DNA of 64,000 nucleotides from JAZKID01 sp965247525 (GTDB lineage: Bacteria; Pseudomonadota; Alphaproteobacteria; Rhizobiales; UBA4765), in contig OZ252015.1 in assembly GCA_965247525.1 (NCBI GenBank), positions 62,001 through 126,000 on the forward strand, read 5' to 3'. A program made the translations under genes and the position numbers. Shown here piece by piece: positions 1 to 8,353 of the stretch (the stretch's first letter is position 1; every line of letters begins with the position of its first letter). The notes below the pieces were generated by a model, which saw only the letters and a list, made by a program, of their open reading frames with translations, ran no database searches and was not told the origin of the DNA.

Positions 1-1832
1 CTGTGCGCATCCTCGTTCGGAATTTCACCGATACTCGTTTCGTTCGGGCGCACGACAATCTGTGCGATGGGTTCGAACAAATGAGTGATCGTGCCCGTTG
101 TGGCAACAAATGGGTAGCGATAGTCAAAACCAGCAGTTGGCATACCGCGAAAACGCACATCGCCTTCATTGGCAAGAAGGGAAGGAATGACAGTTGATAT
201 TGCAATCGGTGTTGTCGCATCTGAAATAGGATTGCCGGGTGTTCCTGCCTCAATAGGGTCGAGCTGCGCAAAGCCCCCGCCCACACCAAAGCGATAAATA
301 TCACCGCGCAAGGAGGCGAAGGGTGTAAAGCGCTGGCCAATGCCGTCCGTATATGTTTTGCGCCAGCTGCCTTGCAAGGAAAGGCGGGTGTAATCACCGG
401 CAAAACCGGGGGTAATATATTTGCCTGTCGATGGCACTTGATAGCTCAGCTGCTCTTCGCGTGTGATCTGCGTCAAATTGCTGTCGATACGAAATTCGCC
501 GCCAAAATATTTGTCGGCCATCGCTGTATTGTAATCAACCACAGGTGCAACGATAGGCTGAATGCCTTGGCGTTCGCGGTTGTCGGTGTTCAGGTCAACA
601 AGTGTCTGAAAATAATAGCTGTGCGCATCGAAAAAGCTGCGCTCGCCTTTGCCTTGCAGATAAACAGTTGAGATCTGCTCTGTCTTGCCAAGATCAGCAT
701 AGCCGTAATCTTTAAGATATTTGGCGTCGCTATCAAAGGCCACATCCCAGCCCACCGACCATTTGTCGGTGATGAGAAATTTGCCTTTCGACTGGACAGA
801 CCCACGGAAATCTTTCGCACCGGGATCAGGGCCATATTGCTTGGCCGGCAGTGGTGAATTTGCCGGATTCTCGCCAAGGCCAACCTGATCCGGGTCGAAC
901 TGGAAAATGCCGGTGAGGCGCACATCATAGCTGCCATTGGGAAGCGAATGGCGAAACAGAACATCATTGTGGATGCCCTGCGGTGTGATGAATGTCGGCG
1001 TGTAGGTGATGTCGTAGAACGGCGACAATGCGAAATAATAGGGTGTTGAAATGCCTGTGCCGACCCGCTTGTTATAATAAAAATTCGGGTTGAGAAAACC
1101 GCTTTTGCGTTTGACCGTTGAATCAGGTGTCCAGAAATAGGGTAGATACGCAACGGGCAGGCCAAAAAACTCGACCGTGGCGTCTTCGAAATAAATCGTC
1201 TGCTCTTTCTGGTTTGAAATGACGCGCGCCGCTTTGACCTGCCAGAGCGGCGGTTTTTCGGGATGTTTTTTACAAGGTTCGCAGGCCGTGTAGACGCCGC
1301 GATTGAACACGGTCAGGTTGCCGCCGCTACGCTCGGCGCTGTCGGCGGCAAGATGGGTGTTGTCGCTGCGCTCCAGGCGCAAAGTGCGGACAAAACCCTC
1401 GCTAAAGTTATCGGTCAGGTCGGCCTGATCGGAATAATAGACATTGCCTGTCGGATCTTTGATGCGCACATCGCCGGTCGCGTTCAGGCGGCGCGTGGCC
1501 TTGTTATAGGCAACATGATTGGCCACGACATTGTAACCATTGTAAAAAATCTGCACATGGCCGGTCGCCATCACCGTCTTGCTGTCATCGTCATAGACAA
1601 GCTCGTCAGCCTGCAACAGCATCTGTGCATTGGGGTCCGTTTTGAAGGGAACGCTTGTGGTGAGTGGTGCGTTCTGTCCAAGAGCCGGCAATGCGGGAAT
1701 AAGCGCAGCACCCACGGCTACTGAAAGCGCAAAAAGGCCTACGCCAGAACGCAGGATTTGCGAACAGCGAGCGGCTCTACGTCCAAAAATCAGGAGGTCC
1801 GCCCAAAAAAGGCGTCCCGGAGGGATACGCAT
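1..1832 (-). CDS. lptD: LPS-assembly protein LptD, 3' end cut by window edge
   Basis: Outer-membrane beta-barrel protein that inserts lipopolysaccharide into the outer leaflet, the last step of the Lpt pathway. The frame starts at an ATG overlapping the lptG stop (TAATG) and stays open to the left edge, giving about 610 residues of a protein usually near 750-800. The N-terminus has a hydrophobic export segment (about residues 29-48, ending PALPALGQ). An OstA/LptA-like domain follows, with MLLQADELVYD and the ATGHVQIFY segment near residues 70-105. The last visible residues (PNETSIGEIPNEDAH) match the barrel region of LptD. It is cotranscribed with lptF and lptG, which energise the same export route. 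Many antisense and off-frame open frames here are shadows. Confidence 0.93.
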   Translation of the reverse strand, partial: MRIPPGRLFWADLLIFGRRAARCSQILRSGVGLFALSVAVGAALIPALPALGQNAPLTTSVPFKTDPNAQMLLQADELVYDDDSKTVMATGHVQIFYNGYNVVANHVAYNKATRRLNATGDVRIKDPTGNVYYSDQADLTDNFSEGFVRTLRLERSDNTHLAADSAERSGGNLTVFNRGVYTACEPCKKHPEKPPLWQVKAARVISNQKEQTIYFEDATVEFFGLPVAYLPYFWTPDSTVKRKSGFLNPNFYYNKRVGTGISTPYYFALSPFYDITYTPTFITPQGIHNDVLFRHSLPNGSYDVRLTGIFQFDPDQVGLGENPANSPLPAKQYGPDPGAKDFRGSVQSKGKFLITDKWSVGWDVAFDSDAKYLKDYGYADLGKTEQISTVYLQGKGERSFFDAHSYYFQTLVDLNTDNRERQGIQPIVAPVVDYNTAMADKYFGGEFRIDSNLTQITREEQLSYQVPSTGKYITPGFAGDYTRLSLQGSWRKTYTDGIGQRFTPFASLRGDIYRFGVGGGFAQLDPIEAGTPGNPISDATTPIAISTVIPSLLANEGDVRFRGMPTAGFDYRYPFVATTGTITHLFEPIAQIVVRPNETSIGEIPNEDAH

Positions 1833-2932
1833 TACCCGTCCTCCTGATGAAGGAGTATCGTGAGACCAGTTAACATTGCGACAACGACAGGAACCCATGC
1901 GGCGGGAACGACCCCAATCAATCCCGACCGGCCAAACTGCTTGGCGATTTCAAGCGTTAGATAAAGCAGAAAGCCGGCGCCGATACCACCCAAAATAAGC
2001 GGCAGAACATTTCCGCTTCGAAAGAGCCTTAACGACACGGTGGCGGCGATAAGTGCCATGCCGATTAAAAGCCATGGCCTTGCCAGAAGTGTTTGATATT
2101 GCAGGCGTAATTGAGTTGCGGGCAGGCCAGCCAATTCTGCCAGATGGATGTATTCGGGCAGTTGGTAAAAGGAAATGGTCTGCACATTGGCAAAACTCTC
2201 CCGAACCTGCTCGGCCGTCAGGTTTGTGGGAAGCTGGTAGACGTTAAAACGTTCCGGATTGCCTTCTGTTGACGTCAAAAGCGCGTTTTTAAGCTCCCAG
2301 AACCCGTCTTTCAAAATCGCCCGTTCTGCATCAAGGCGGGCACGAAATGTGCCTGTGTTATCAAAGGTGTGGATGACGACGTTGAGAAGCTCGGTTCCGC
2401 CTTCAAGCCCGGAATTGGCATTCATGATGAACTGGCCGTCGGCGCCTTCCTGACGAATCCATGCGCCTGTTGAGGTGGTTTGCACGGTGTCCGTTGCTTC
2501 GCCGCGCCGCCCGAAAATCAGAGATTCAATCCGGTCGGCATTCTCGCGTGCTTTCGCGGCCATCGGATTGTAAACAAAGGTGCCGAACAGGCCGAGGCCA
2601 AAAGCAACGAAAATTGCTGGCGCCAGAAACTGCCAGACCGAAAAACCAGCGGCGCGCACGACCACAAGCTCAAGTCGCTGCGACAAGCGCAGCAAAGCCG
2701 CCATCGTGCCAAAGAGCACCGCAAACGGAAAAAGCTGTTCGGTAAAAGCGGGAAGGCGCAAAATTGAAAGCTCAAAAACGCGCAATGTTGTCGCTTCCTG
2801 CACATTGGCGGTGCGGCGCAAAAGCTCCACAAAATCAACGAGAAGAATTAAACTGATACAGGTCAAAAACACGACCATTATCGCCGTGAAAAACCGTTCG
2901 GTCAGATAAATTGAAATTTTTCGGCTGATCAT
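1832..2932 (-). CDS. lptG: LPS export ABC transporter permease LptG
   Basis: Inner-membrane permease of the LptB2FG transporter that extracts LPS from the inner membrane and passes it to LptC. The 366-residue protein has the family layout. Three N-terminal membrane helices lie at about residues 13-35, 62-85 and 100-122. A periplasmic beta-jellyroll of about 140 residues follows, then three C-terminal helices (about 283-305, 310-332 and 338-360). Conserved pieces include LPAFTEQLFPFAVLFG and SQRLELVVVRAAG, the coupling-helix region. The start overlaps the lptF stop by four bases (ATGA) and the stop overlaps the lptD start, so the three genes are translationally coupled. It is called LptG rather than LptF by position (second gene) and by similarity of the N-terminal helix. 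Confidence 0.93.
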   Translation of the reverse strand: MISRKISIYLTERFFTAIMVVFLTCISLILLVDFVELLRRTANVQEATTLRVFELSILRLPAFTEQLFPFAVLFGTMAALLRLSQRLELVVVRAAGFSVWQFLAPAIFVAFGLGLFGTFVYNPMAAKARENADRIESLIFGRRGEATDTVQTTSTGAWIRQEGADGQFIMNANSGLEGGTELLNVVIHTFDNTGTFRARLDAERAILKDGFWELKNALLTSTEGNPERFNVYQLPTNLTAEQVRESFANVQTISFYQLPEYIHLAELAGLPATQLRLQYQTLLARPWLLIGMALIAATVSLRLFRSGNVLPLILGGIGAGFLLYLTLEIAKQFGRSGLIGVVPAAWVPVVVAMLTGLTILLHQEDG

Positions 2933-4071
2933 GCGGATTGCGCTCGTTTTAGAGGCAAAAACGCATCCAGTGACACGCCGCGCAATTTTTGCGGAAGATA
3001 AGGGCCAAGTAAAGCGCCAAGGCCAATGCCGATCAATGGCACCAGATAAATCAGCGGCGTTGCCGCTGCGCTGCGCTGGGTCAGACCCGAAACGCCAAAA
3101 CCGGCAACACGCAGCAAAACAATTGCAACAATCGCGATCATGATGGTTTGCGACCTGTTATGACGGGTCGTGCGCGCACGCCCGAGCGCAGCAAACGCCA
3201 CCATGACGAAAGCCAGACTGTAAAATGGCAGGGTCAGGCGATTGTGCAGTTCAGAGCGTGCCTGATTTAAAAACTCGGGTGTGACATTCGGGATCGCTTG
3301 CGGGGAAAACAATTCCCCCATTGTGCGCTCGCTTGGCGTGTAATCGGTGTTTGGCGTATCGCTCATAAAAGCGCTGAGGTTAAAAGCGTATCTGTCAAAA
3401 GCGATAATCGAGCCTGTCTCCTTGCCCTTTGGCCTGCGGATAATCTGGCCGTTTTCAAGCACCAGATAAGTGCCGTCAACCGTGCGCACGATCAGACCCT
3501 TGGTGGAGAGATAAGTCAGCTCCATTTCGCCGTCGCGCCTGTCATTGACAAAAACGCCAAGCAGCGCGCCGTTATTGGCGCGTTCGCGGACATGGAATGT
3601 CAGGTCTTTGGTAATCGCCGTAAACTTGCCGGGCTGAATGATTGTGCTGATGAGATCGGCGCGAACGCCAGTGACGTAACTGCGCAGTTCGCGCAGCGCC
3701 GATGGGACAAGAACAAGCGAAAACAGCCATCCCGCAAGCGCAACACACAGTGCGAGCATTAAAAACGGGCGCATCACGCGCTGCTCGGAAACACCGCTTG
3801 CTGAAATGACGACAAGCTCGCTGTCAGCGCTCATTTTGTTGAGCGTAAAAACGGTGCCGATAAAAAGCGCGAACGGGGCAATTTGCATAATCAGCATCGG
3901 AAGCGCAAGCGAGGTCAGCATCAAAAAAATACCGACGGTTTGCCCCTGCGCAGTAATGGTTTCAAGCTGGCGCAAAGCTGTCGTCAGCCACACGACCAAA
4001 GTCAGCACGCCCAGCACAACGGCAAAAGCCAGTAGCGCCTGCCTGAAAATATATCGATCTGTGACAGACAC
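2929..4071 (-). CDS. lptF: LPS export ABC transporter permease LptF
   Basis: Partner permease of LptG in the LPS-extracting ABC transporter. The 380-residue protein starts VTDRYIFRQ, typical of LptF/G. It has the same 3 helices, jellyroll, 3 helices arrangement, with helices near residues 10-32, 48-75 and 98-120 and three more after about residue 270. The segment SADSELVVISASGVSEQ is the equivalent of the coupling helix. The start used is GTG at 4071, with a GGGGA stretch about ten bases upstream; no nearer ATG lies in the right place. It is first in the lptF-lptG-lptD operon and divergent from pepA across about 150 bases that must hold both promoters. Confidence 0.92.
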   Translation of the reverse strand: MSVTDRYIFRQALLAFAVVLGVLTLVVWLTTALRQLETITAQGQTVGIFLMLTSLALPMLIMQIAPFALFIGTVFTLNKMSADSELVVISASGVSEQRVMRPFLMLALCVALAGWLFSLVLVPSALRELRSYVTGVRADLISTIIQPGKFTAITKDLTFHVRERANNGALLGVFVNDRRDGEMELTYLSTKGLIVRTVDGTYLVLENGQIIRRPKGKETGSIIAFDRYAFNLSAFMSDTPNTDYTPSERTMGELFSPQAIPNVTPEFLNQARSELHNRLTLPFYSLAFVMVAFAALGRARTTRHNRSQTIMIAIVAIVLLRVAGFGVSGLTQRSAAATPLIYLVPLIGIGLGALLGPYLPQKLRGVSLDAFLPLKRAQSA

Positions 4072-4222
4072 CCGGAATCAGTCCCCCTGAAATCAGTCTA
4101 GGCCATAACGGGGCGCCAACTGCCAGCTTCTGCACCGCTTTTTGTCTGAAAATATAGCCAAAGCATGGCATATGCGCCGATTAAATATTACGCTTGATGT
4201 CTGTTCAATGGGAGAAGCGCCG

Positions 4223-5743
4223 ATGTCTGAACCATTCAAAACCATGTTTACCGTAAGCTCACCGCCGAAAAACGGTGTTGTCGTCGTCCTGACAGACGAC
4301 AAGCTTGCGCTTGGCAAGGAAGCGGCGCGTCTCAATTCAAAATCCGGTGGTTTAATTGCGCGAGGCGCAAAAATCAGTGCCTTCAAGGGCGAGCGTGGTC
4401 GCGTCATCAACCTTCTTGCGCCCAAAGGGCTGGGGCTTGACCAGTTGATTGTTCTAGGCTGCGGAAAAACAGCCGGTATGAAGAGCGAAGATTGGGTGAA
4501 ACTGGGCGGACGCATGGCGCAGCGGCTCGGCGAACTTGGCGTGTCACAGGCCGATGTTTTGTGTGAGATCGCGGGGGAAGACATTGCGCCGCAAGACTGG
4601 GCAGGGTTTGCCATTGGCGCGCGTCTTGCCTGTTATAGTTTTGATGCGTATTTCACCACCAAAAAAACCAAGCCTAAGGGCACCAAACTCAAAAAACTAA
4701 CATTTCATGTCGCTGATGTCGCAGGCACGAAAGCCGCGAGCGTCACCGTGAATGCGGTTTCGGAAGGTGTTGAACTGGCGCGCGATCTTGTCAACCAGCC
4801 CGCCAATATTCTTGGGCCTGTTGAGTTTGCCGCGGAATGTTCAAAACTGTCTGCACTCGGCGTTAAAGTGACCATTCTCACCGAAAAAGAAATGAGCAAG
4901 CTTGGTATGGGCGCGCTGCTAGGCGTCGGGCAGGGCAGCCCGCGCGGGTCGCGACTTGCTGTCATGCAATGGAATGGCGGGGCCAAGAACGTGGCGCCGG
5001 TTGCTTTTGTGGGCAAGGGCGTGACCTTCGATTCAGGCGGAATTTCCATCAAGCCAGCGGCCAGCATGGAAGACATGAAAGGTGACATGGCAGGGGCGGC
5101 CTGCGTCACAGGTCTTATGCATGCGCTCGCAAAACGCGGGGCGAAAGCAAATGTGGTCGCCGTGATCGGTTTTGTTGAAAACATGCCTGACGGCAATGCG
5201 CAGCGCCCCGGCGATATCGTGACATCAATGTCGGGCCAGACCATCGAGATTATCAACACTGACGCGGAAGGACGCCTCGTTCTTGCCGATGCGCTCTGGT
5301 ATTGCCAGCAGCAGTTTAAGCCTCAATTTATGATCAATCTTGCAACCCTTACAGGCGCAATTCTTGTTGCCTTGGGGCAGGATTATGCAGGCTTGTTTTC
5401 CAACAATGATGAGCTTTCAACGCGCCTTTCGGCCAGCGGCGAACTCACTGGTGAAAAAGTCTGGCGCATGCCAATGGGGGATTGCTATGACAAGATTATC
5501 AACTCCAAATTTGCCGATATGAAAAATTCAGGCGGCCGTTTTGCAGGCTCGATCACGGCCGCGCAATTTTTGGCGCGTTTCGTCAATGGCACGCCTTGGG
5601 CGCATCTTGATATTGCCGGTACCGGAATGGGCGTGTCGGCCAGCGATATTAACAAAAGCTGGGGCCCTGGTTTTGGTGTCCGCCTCCTCAACCAGCTTGT
5701 TGCTGATTATTACGAGCAAAGTCCGGCGCAAAAAAGTGCCTGA
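4223..5743 (+). CDS. pepA: Leucyl aminopeptidase (cytosol aminopeptidase, M17)
   Basis: Two-metal cytosolic aminopeptidase removing N-terminal residues from peptides; in some bacteria it also serves as a DNA-binding accessory protein. From the chosen start it is 506 residues, the normal M17 length. The metal-binding segment GKGVTFDSGGISIKP lies near residue 262 and the family signature NTDAEGRL near residue 344. The open frame extends upstream to 4142. ATG at 4223 (MSEPFKTMF) is preferred because a GGGAGAAG ribosome site lies six to ten bases before it and the upstream residues do not look like the family. Its 3' end overlaps holC by eight bases, an order widely conserved in alphaproteobacteria. 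Confidence 0.95.
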   Translation: MSEPFKTMFTVSSPPKNGVVVVLTDDKLALGKEAARLNSKSGGLIARGAKISAFKGERGRVINLLAPKGLGLDQLIVLGCGKTAGMKSEDWVKLGGRMAQRLGELGVSQADVLCEIAGEDIAPQDWAGFAIGARLACYSFDAYFTTKKTKPKGTKLKKLTFHVADVAGTKAASVTVNAVSEGVELARDLVNQPANILGPVEFAAECSKLSALGVKVTILTEKEMSKLGMGALLGVGQGSPRGSRLAVMQWNGGAKNVAPVAFVGKGVTFDSGGISIKPAASMEDMKGDMAGAACVTGLMHALAKRGAKANVVAVIGFVENMPDGNAQRPGDIVTSMSGQTIEIINTDAEGRLVLADALWYCQQQFKPQFMINLATLTGAILVALGQDYAGLFSNNDELSTRLSASGELTGEKVWRMPMGDCYDKIINSKFADMKNSGGRFAGSITAAQFLARFVNGTPWAHLDIAGTGMGVSASDINKSWGPGFGVRLLNQLVADYYEQSPAQKSA

Positions 5744-6206
5744 AACATCACCTGAAATCTTATTTTATCATCTAACGAAACGGCCGGTGGATGATGTGTT
5801 ACCGGGTCTTTTGGAGAGATGTTGCGGGCGTGGTTGGCGCGCCGTTGTGCAGGCGCAAAACGCGCAGCATTGCGATGCGCTCGACACTCTTTTATGGACA
5901 TATCGCGACGACAGTTTTTTGCCACATGCGAGTGCGACCTCCGAGTTTGCTGGCGACCAGCCGGTCTGTCTGACCTTCGACGATACCACGCCCAACAATG
6001 CGACCGTTCGATTTTACATTGACGGCGCGGACATGAACATTGCGACTATCGCAACGCTCCAACGGGCAGTCCTGTTGTTTGACGGGCGCAATGAAGAAGC
6101 GCTGACAAAAGTGCGCCAACACTGGAAAAACGTAAAAGACGCTGGTTTCTCGCCGACCTATTGGCAGCAGAACACAGCCGGAAAATGGGAAAAACAGGCG
6201 GGTTGA
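5736..6206 (+). CDS. holC: DNA polymerase III subunit chi
   Basis: The chi subunit links the clamp loader to single-stranded DNA binding protein at the replication fork. The protein (156 residues) reads PEILFYHLTKRPVDDVLPGLLERC near the N-terminus, followed by DALDTLLWTYRDDSFLPH, DQPVCLTFDD and the AVLLFDGRNEEAL segment, all typical of chi. GTG at 5736 is the only plausible start between the end of pepA and the conserved FYHL segment. It overlaps the pepA stop by eight bases, so translation is probably coupled. A longer open frame reading back to 5541 runs inside pepA in another frame and is not credible as coding. Confidence 0.88.
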   Translation: MPETSPEILFYHLTKRPVDDVLPGLLERCCGRGWRAVVQAQNAQHCDALDTLLWTYRDDSFLPHASATSEFAGDQPVCLTFDDTTPNNATVRFYIDGADMNIATIATLQRAVLLFDGRNEEALTKVRQHWKNVKDAGFSPTYWQQNTAGKWEKQAG

Positions 6207-6288
6207 ATACCAAGGCGAACGCTGCCCTTGTGCAACGCACACAAGGCCGCTATATCCCTGCCATCTCCCCTCATCAAAGGAACATCAC

Positions 6289-6711
6289 ATGGCGGTTGAA
6301 CGCACATTTTCTATTTTGAAACCCGATTGCACAGCGCGTAATTTGACCGGCGCTGTCAATGCAATGATTGAAAAAACAGGTCTTCGTATTATTGGCCAGC
6401 GCCGTATTCAAATGAGCAAAGCACAAGCTGAGCAATTTTACGGCGTGCATAAAGAACGCCCGTTTTTCGGCGAGCTCGTTGAATTCATGACATCAGGCCC
6501 TGTCGTCGTTCAGGTTCTTGAGGGCGAAAACGCGATTGCAAAATATCGCGACGTTATGGGCGCAACAAACCCGGAAGCTGCAGCTGAAGGCACAATCCGC
6601 AAAACCCATTCGAAATCGGTCGGCGAAAATACTGTTCACGGCTCGGACGCTGTCGATACGGCCAAACAGGAAATTTCGCAGTTCTTCAAAGACAACGAAA
6701 TTATTTCTTAA
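6289..6711 (+). CDS. ndk: Nucleoside diphosphate kinase
   Basis: Transfers the terminal phosphate between nucleoside triphosphates and diphosphates through a phosphohistidine, balancing the NTP pools. It is 140 residues, the normal length. It starts AVERTFSILKPD and carries the active-site signature NTVHGSD with the catalytic histidine near residue 117. The ribosome site AAAGGA lies six bases upstream of the ATG. The gene lies 82 bases after holC in the same direction and is closed by a strong intrinsic terminator, so the pepA-holC-ndk run ends here. Nothing unusual is seen in the coding sequence. Confidence 0.97.
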   Translation: MAVERTFSILKPDCTARNLTGAVNAMIEKTGLRIIGQRRIQMSKAQAEQFYGVHKERPFFGELVEFMTSGPVVVQVLEGENAIAKYRDVMGATNPEAAAEGTIRKTHSKSVGENTVHGSDAVDTAKQEISQFFKDNEIIS

Positions 6712-6721
6712 AAAACTACAG

Positions 6722-6750
6722 CGTGCCGTTATTGCGGCACGTTTTTTTTT
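6722..6750 (+). terminator. Intrinsic terminator after ndk
   Basis: A seven-base perfect stem (CGTGCCG / CGGCACG) with a six-base loop is followed by nine T residues. It lies eleven bases after the ndk stop and reads rightward. The T tract is the first half of a 19-base tandem duplication. Confidence 0.88.
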
Positions 6751-6779
6751 GCCATAGAATTTTTTTTTTGCCATAGAAT
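6742..6779. repeat. 19-base tandem duplication of a T tract plus GCCATAGAAT
   Basis: Two exact head-to-tail copies of nine T residues followed by GCCATAGAAT occupy 6742-6760 and 6761-6779. The first copy supplies the terminator T tract of ndk. The second ends at the stop codon of the leftward terC-like gene. Probably a recent slippage duplication. Confidence 0.85.
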
Positions 6780-7736
6780 TTAGTTTGCGCGCCGCAATAC
6801 GGATGCAAGCATTGCAACGGCCAAAGTTGCGCCAATGACGCTGAGCACGATCGCCGGCGACAATGCTCCAAAAAACCATTCCCAGATAATTTTGCCTGCT
6901 AGAAAAAGAAGGAGAAGGCTCAAGGCCTTTTCCAGATAATAAAATGTCGTGACCATCCGGCTCATCAGCACATAAAGTGAATAGAGGCATAAAAAACCGA
7001 GTGTGCTTCCGGCAATCGCAATAAAAGGCGAGCGCGTCAGCGACAGCACTGCGGGGGTCGATTCAATTGCAAAAATTGCGTCAGCTATATTAATTGTCAT
7101 AAAGCTGAGAAAAACAGGTGTTGCATATTTTGAAACTTTTCCGCTTTTTGGCGCCCTGCGCCGCAAAAAGAACTGGCCGCCTTTCATATGTTTCGTGATC
7201 GGCGTCAGGCGTGCGATCAGTCGAACGACGCTGTTATGGCCGATATCCGGCTCTGTCTCTGTGACGGCAAAGACGGTGTAGGCGGTGTAAAGCATGAAGA
7301 TCATTGCAAGCCAGAGCAGCCAAGGGAAAAAGTCGACCATGACAATACCAAAGCTGAGAAGCAAAGCGCGCACAATGAGCGCAAGCGCCATTGCGTAAAA
7401 CAGGACCCGCGGCTGATGCGCTGAAGGGATCGCGAAATAAGAAAAAATCACACTTGTGACAAAAATATTGTCAAGCGACATGCCCTGTTCGAGGAGAAAC
7501 AGGCTGAAGAAAAGATGCGACGCATCTGCGCCAAGATAGTCATAAATCCATATTCCAAGAGCAAGGCAGGCGCATAAAATGAACACAGCAAGCGCACGGC
7601 TCTGGCTATAACGAGAACCGTGATGATGGCTTTGCGAGAAGAATAGGTTGATGACAAGTATTCCCAGAACAAGCATGCCATAGGCAATCCATAGCGAAAC
7701 TGGAACTTCTAAAAAAAATTGATCAAAAAACGACAT
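6780..7736 (-). CDS. TerC family integral membrane protein
   Basis: TerC-family membrane proteins (Alx/MeeF type) are linked to manganese export and metalation of exported proteins, and some to tellurite resistance. This 318-residue protein has about eight or nine hydrophobic segments. It carries the two family signatures: EQGMSLDNIFVT near residue 83 (usual form E-x-x-x-S-x-DN) and NIADAIFAIESTPAVLS near residue 213. Both hold the acidic residues thought to bind metal. The start codon overlaps the purN stop by one base (TGATG), so it is translated from the purM-purN transcript. This is an unusual partner for purine genes, and the exact substrate cannot be told from sequence. Confidence 0.85.
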   Translation of the reverse strand: MSFFDQFFLEVPVSLWIAYGMLVLGILVINLFFSQSHHHGSRYSQSRALAVFILCACLALGIWIYDYLGADASHLFFSLFLLEQGMSLDNIFVTSVIFSYFAIPSAHQPRVLFYAMALALIVRALLLSFGIVMVDFFPWLLWLAMIFMLYTAYTVFAVTETEPDIGHNSVVRLIARLTPITKHMKGGQFFLRRRAPKSGKVSKYATPVFLSFMTINIADAIFAIESTPAVLSLTRSPFIAIAGSTLGFLCLYSLYVLMSRMVTTFYYLEKALSLLLLFLAGKIIWEWFFGALSPAIVLSVIGATLAVAMLASVLRRAN

Positions 7737-8353
7737 CAGCTTGCAGTCTGAATGTATTGTGCTTGTGCTGTCATTTTTTCAACGACACTGCGAAGTGCAA
7801 ACGGATAGAGCAGATGTTCGGCCTCAAGTACCCGTTCTGATAACGTTTTTTCATTGTCCGTATCTTCAACGCGAATGCGCTTTTGCGCAATCATTTCTCC
7901 GGCATCCACTTCCTCTGTCACATAATGGACAGTGCACCCATGCTCTTTTACGCCAGCATCGAGCGCACGCTGATGCGTGTCGAGGCCTGGAAATGCGGGC
8001 AATAGAGAGGGGTGGATATTAATGACACGACCTGTCCATTTATTAATAAAATTTGCGGACAGAATTTTCATAAAACCTGCAAGGCAGATCAGTTCTGTGC
8101 CGGCCTCTGTCAGCAGTCTATGAAGACTGTCCTCGAATGCCGCTTTGCCTGAAGTTTGCACCACCACCGATGTCGGGATACCATTTGCATTTGCAATTTC
8201 AAGGCCGCCCGCATTCTCTTTGTTTGAAACGACTAGGGCGATGATTGCAGGATAGTCATTGAATTTGGCAGCTTCGATTAATGCCGCCATGTTTGAGCCA
8301 CGGCCGGAAATGAGGATTGCAACCTTTGTTTTTGGCGTGTCAGAACGTGTCAT
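7736..8353 (-). CDS. purN: Phosphoribosylglycinamide formyltransferase (GART)
   Basis: Third step of purine synthesis: transfers the formyl group of N10-formyl-tetrahydrofolate to GAR. The protein is 205 residues. The GAR-binding loop ISGRGSNMAAL sits near residue 15, the folate/catalytic part NIHPSLLPAFPG holds the catalytic histidine, and EEVDAGEMIAQK supplies the catalytic aspartate. It overlaps purM by 14 bases and the terC-like gene by one base. The purM-purN pairing is general in bacteria and fits consecutive use of GAR and FGAM intermediates. Confidence 0.96.
   Translation of the reverse strand: MTRSDTPKTKVAILISGRGSNMAALIEAAKFNDYPAIIALVVSNKENAGGLEIANANGIPTSVVVQTSGKAAFEDSLHRLLTEAGTELICLAGFMKILSANFINKWTGRVINIHPSLLPAFPGLDTHQRALDAGVKEHGCTVHYVTEEVDAGEMIAQKRIRVEDTDNEKTLSERVLEAEHLLYPFALRSVVEKMTAQAQYIQTAS

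Noticed and set aside
590..1165. 191-residue leftward open frame
   Set aside because: It lies out of frame inside lptD on the same strand; the lptD frame is open through the whole region and carries recognisable family sequence.
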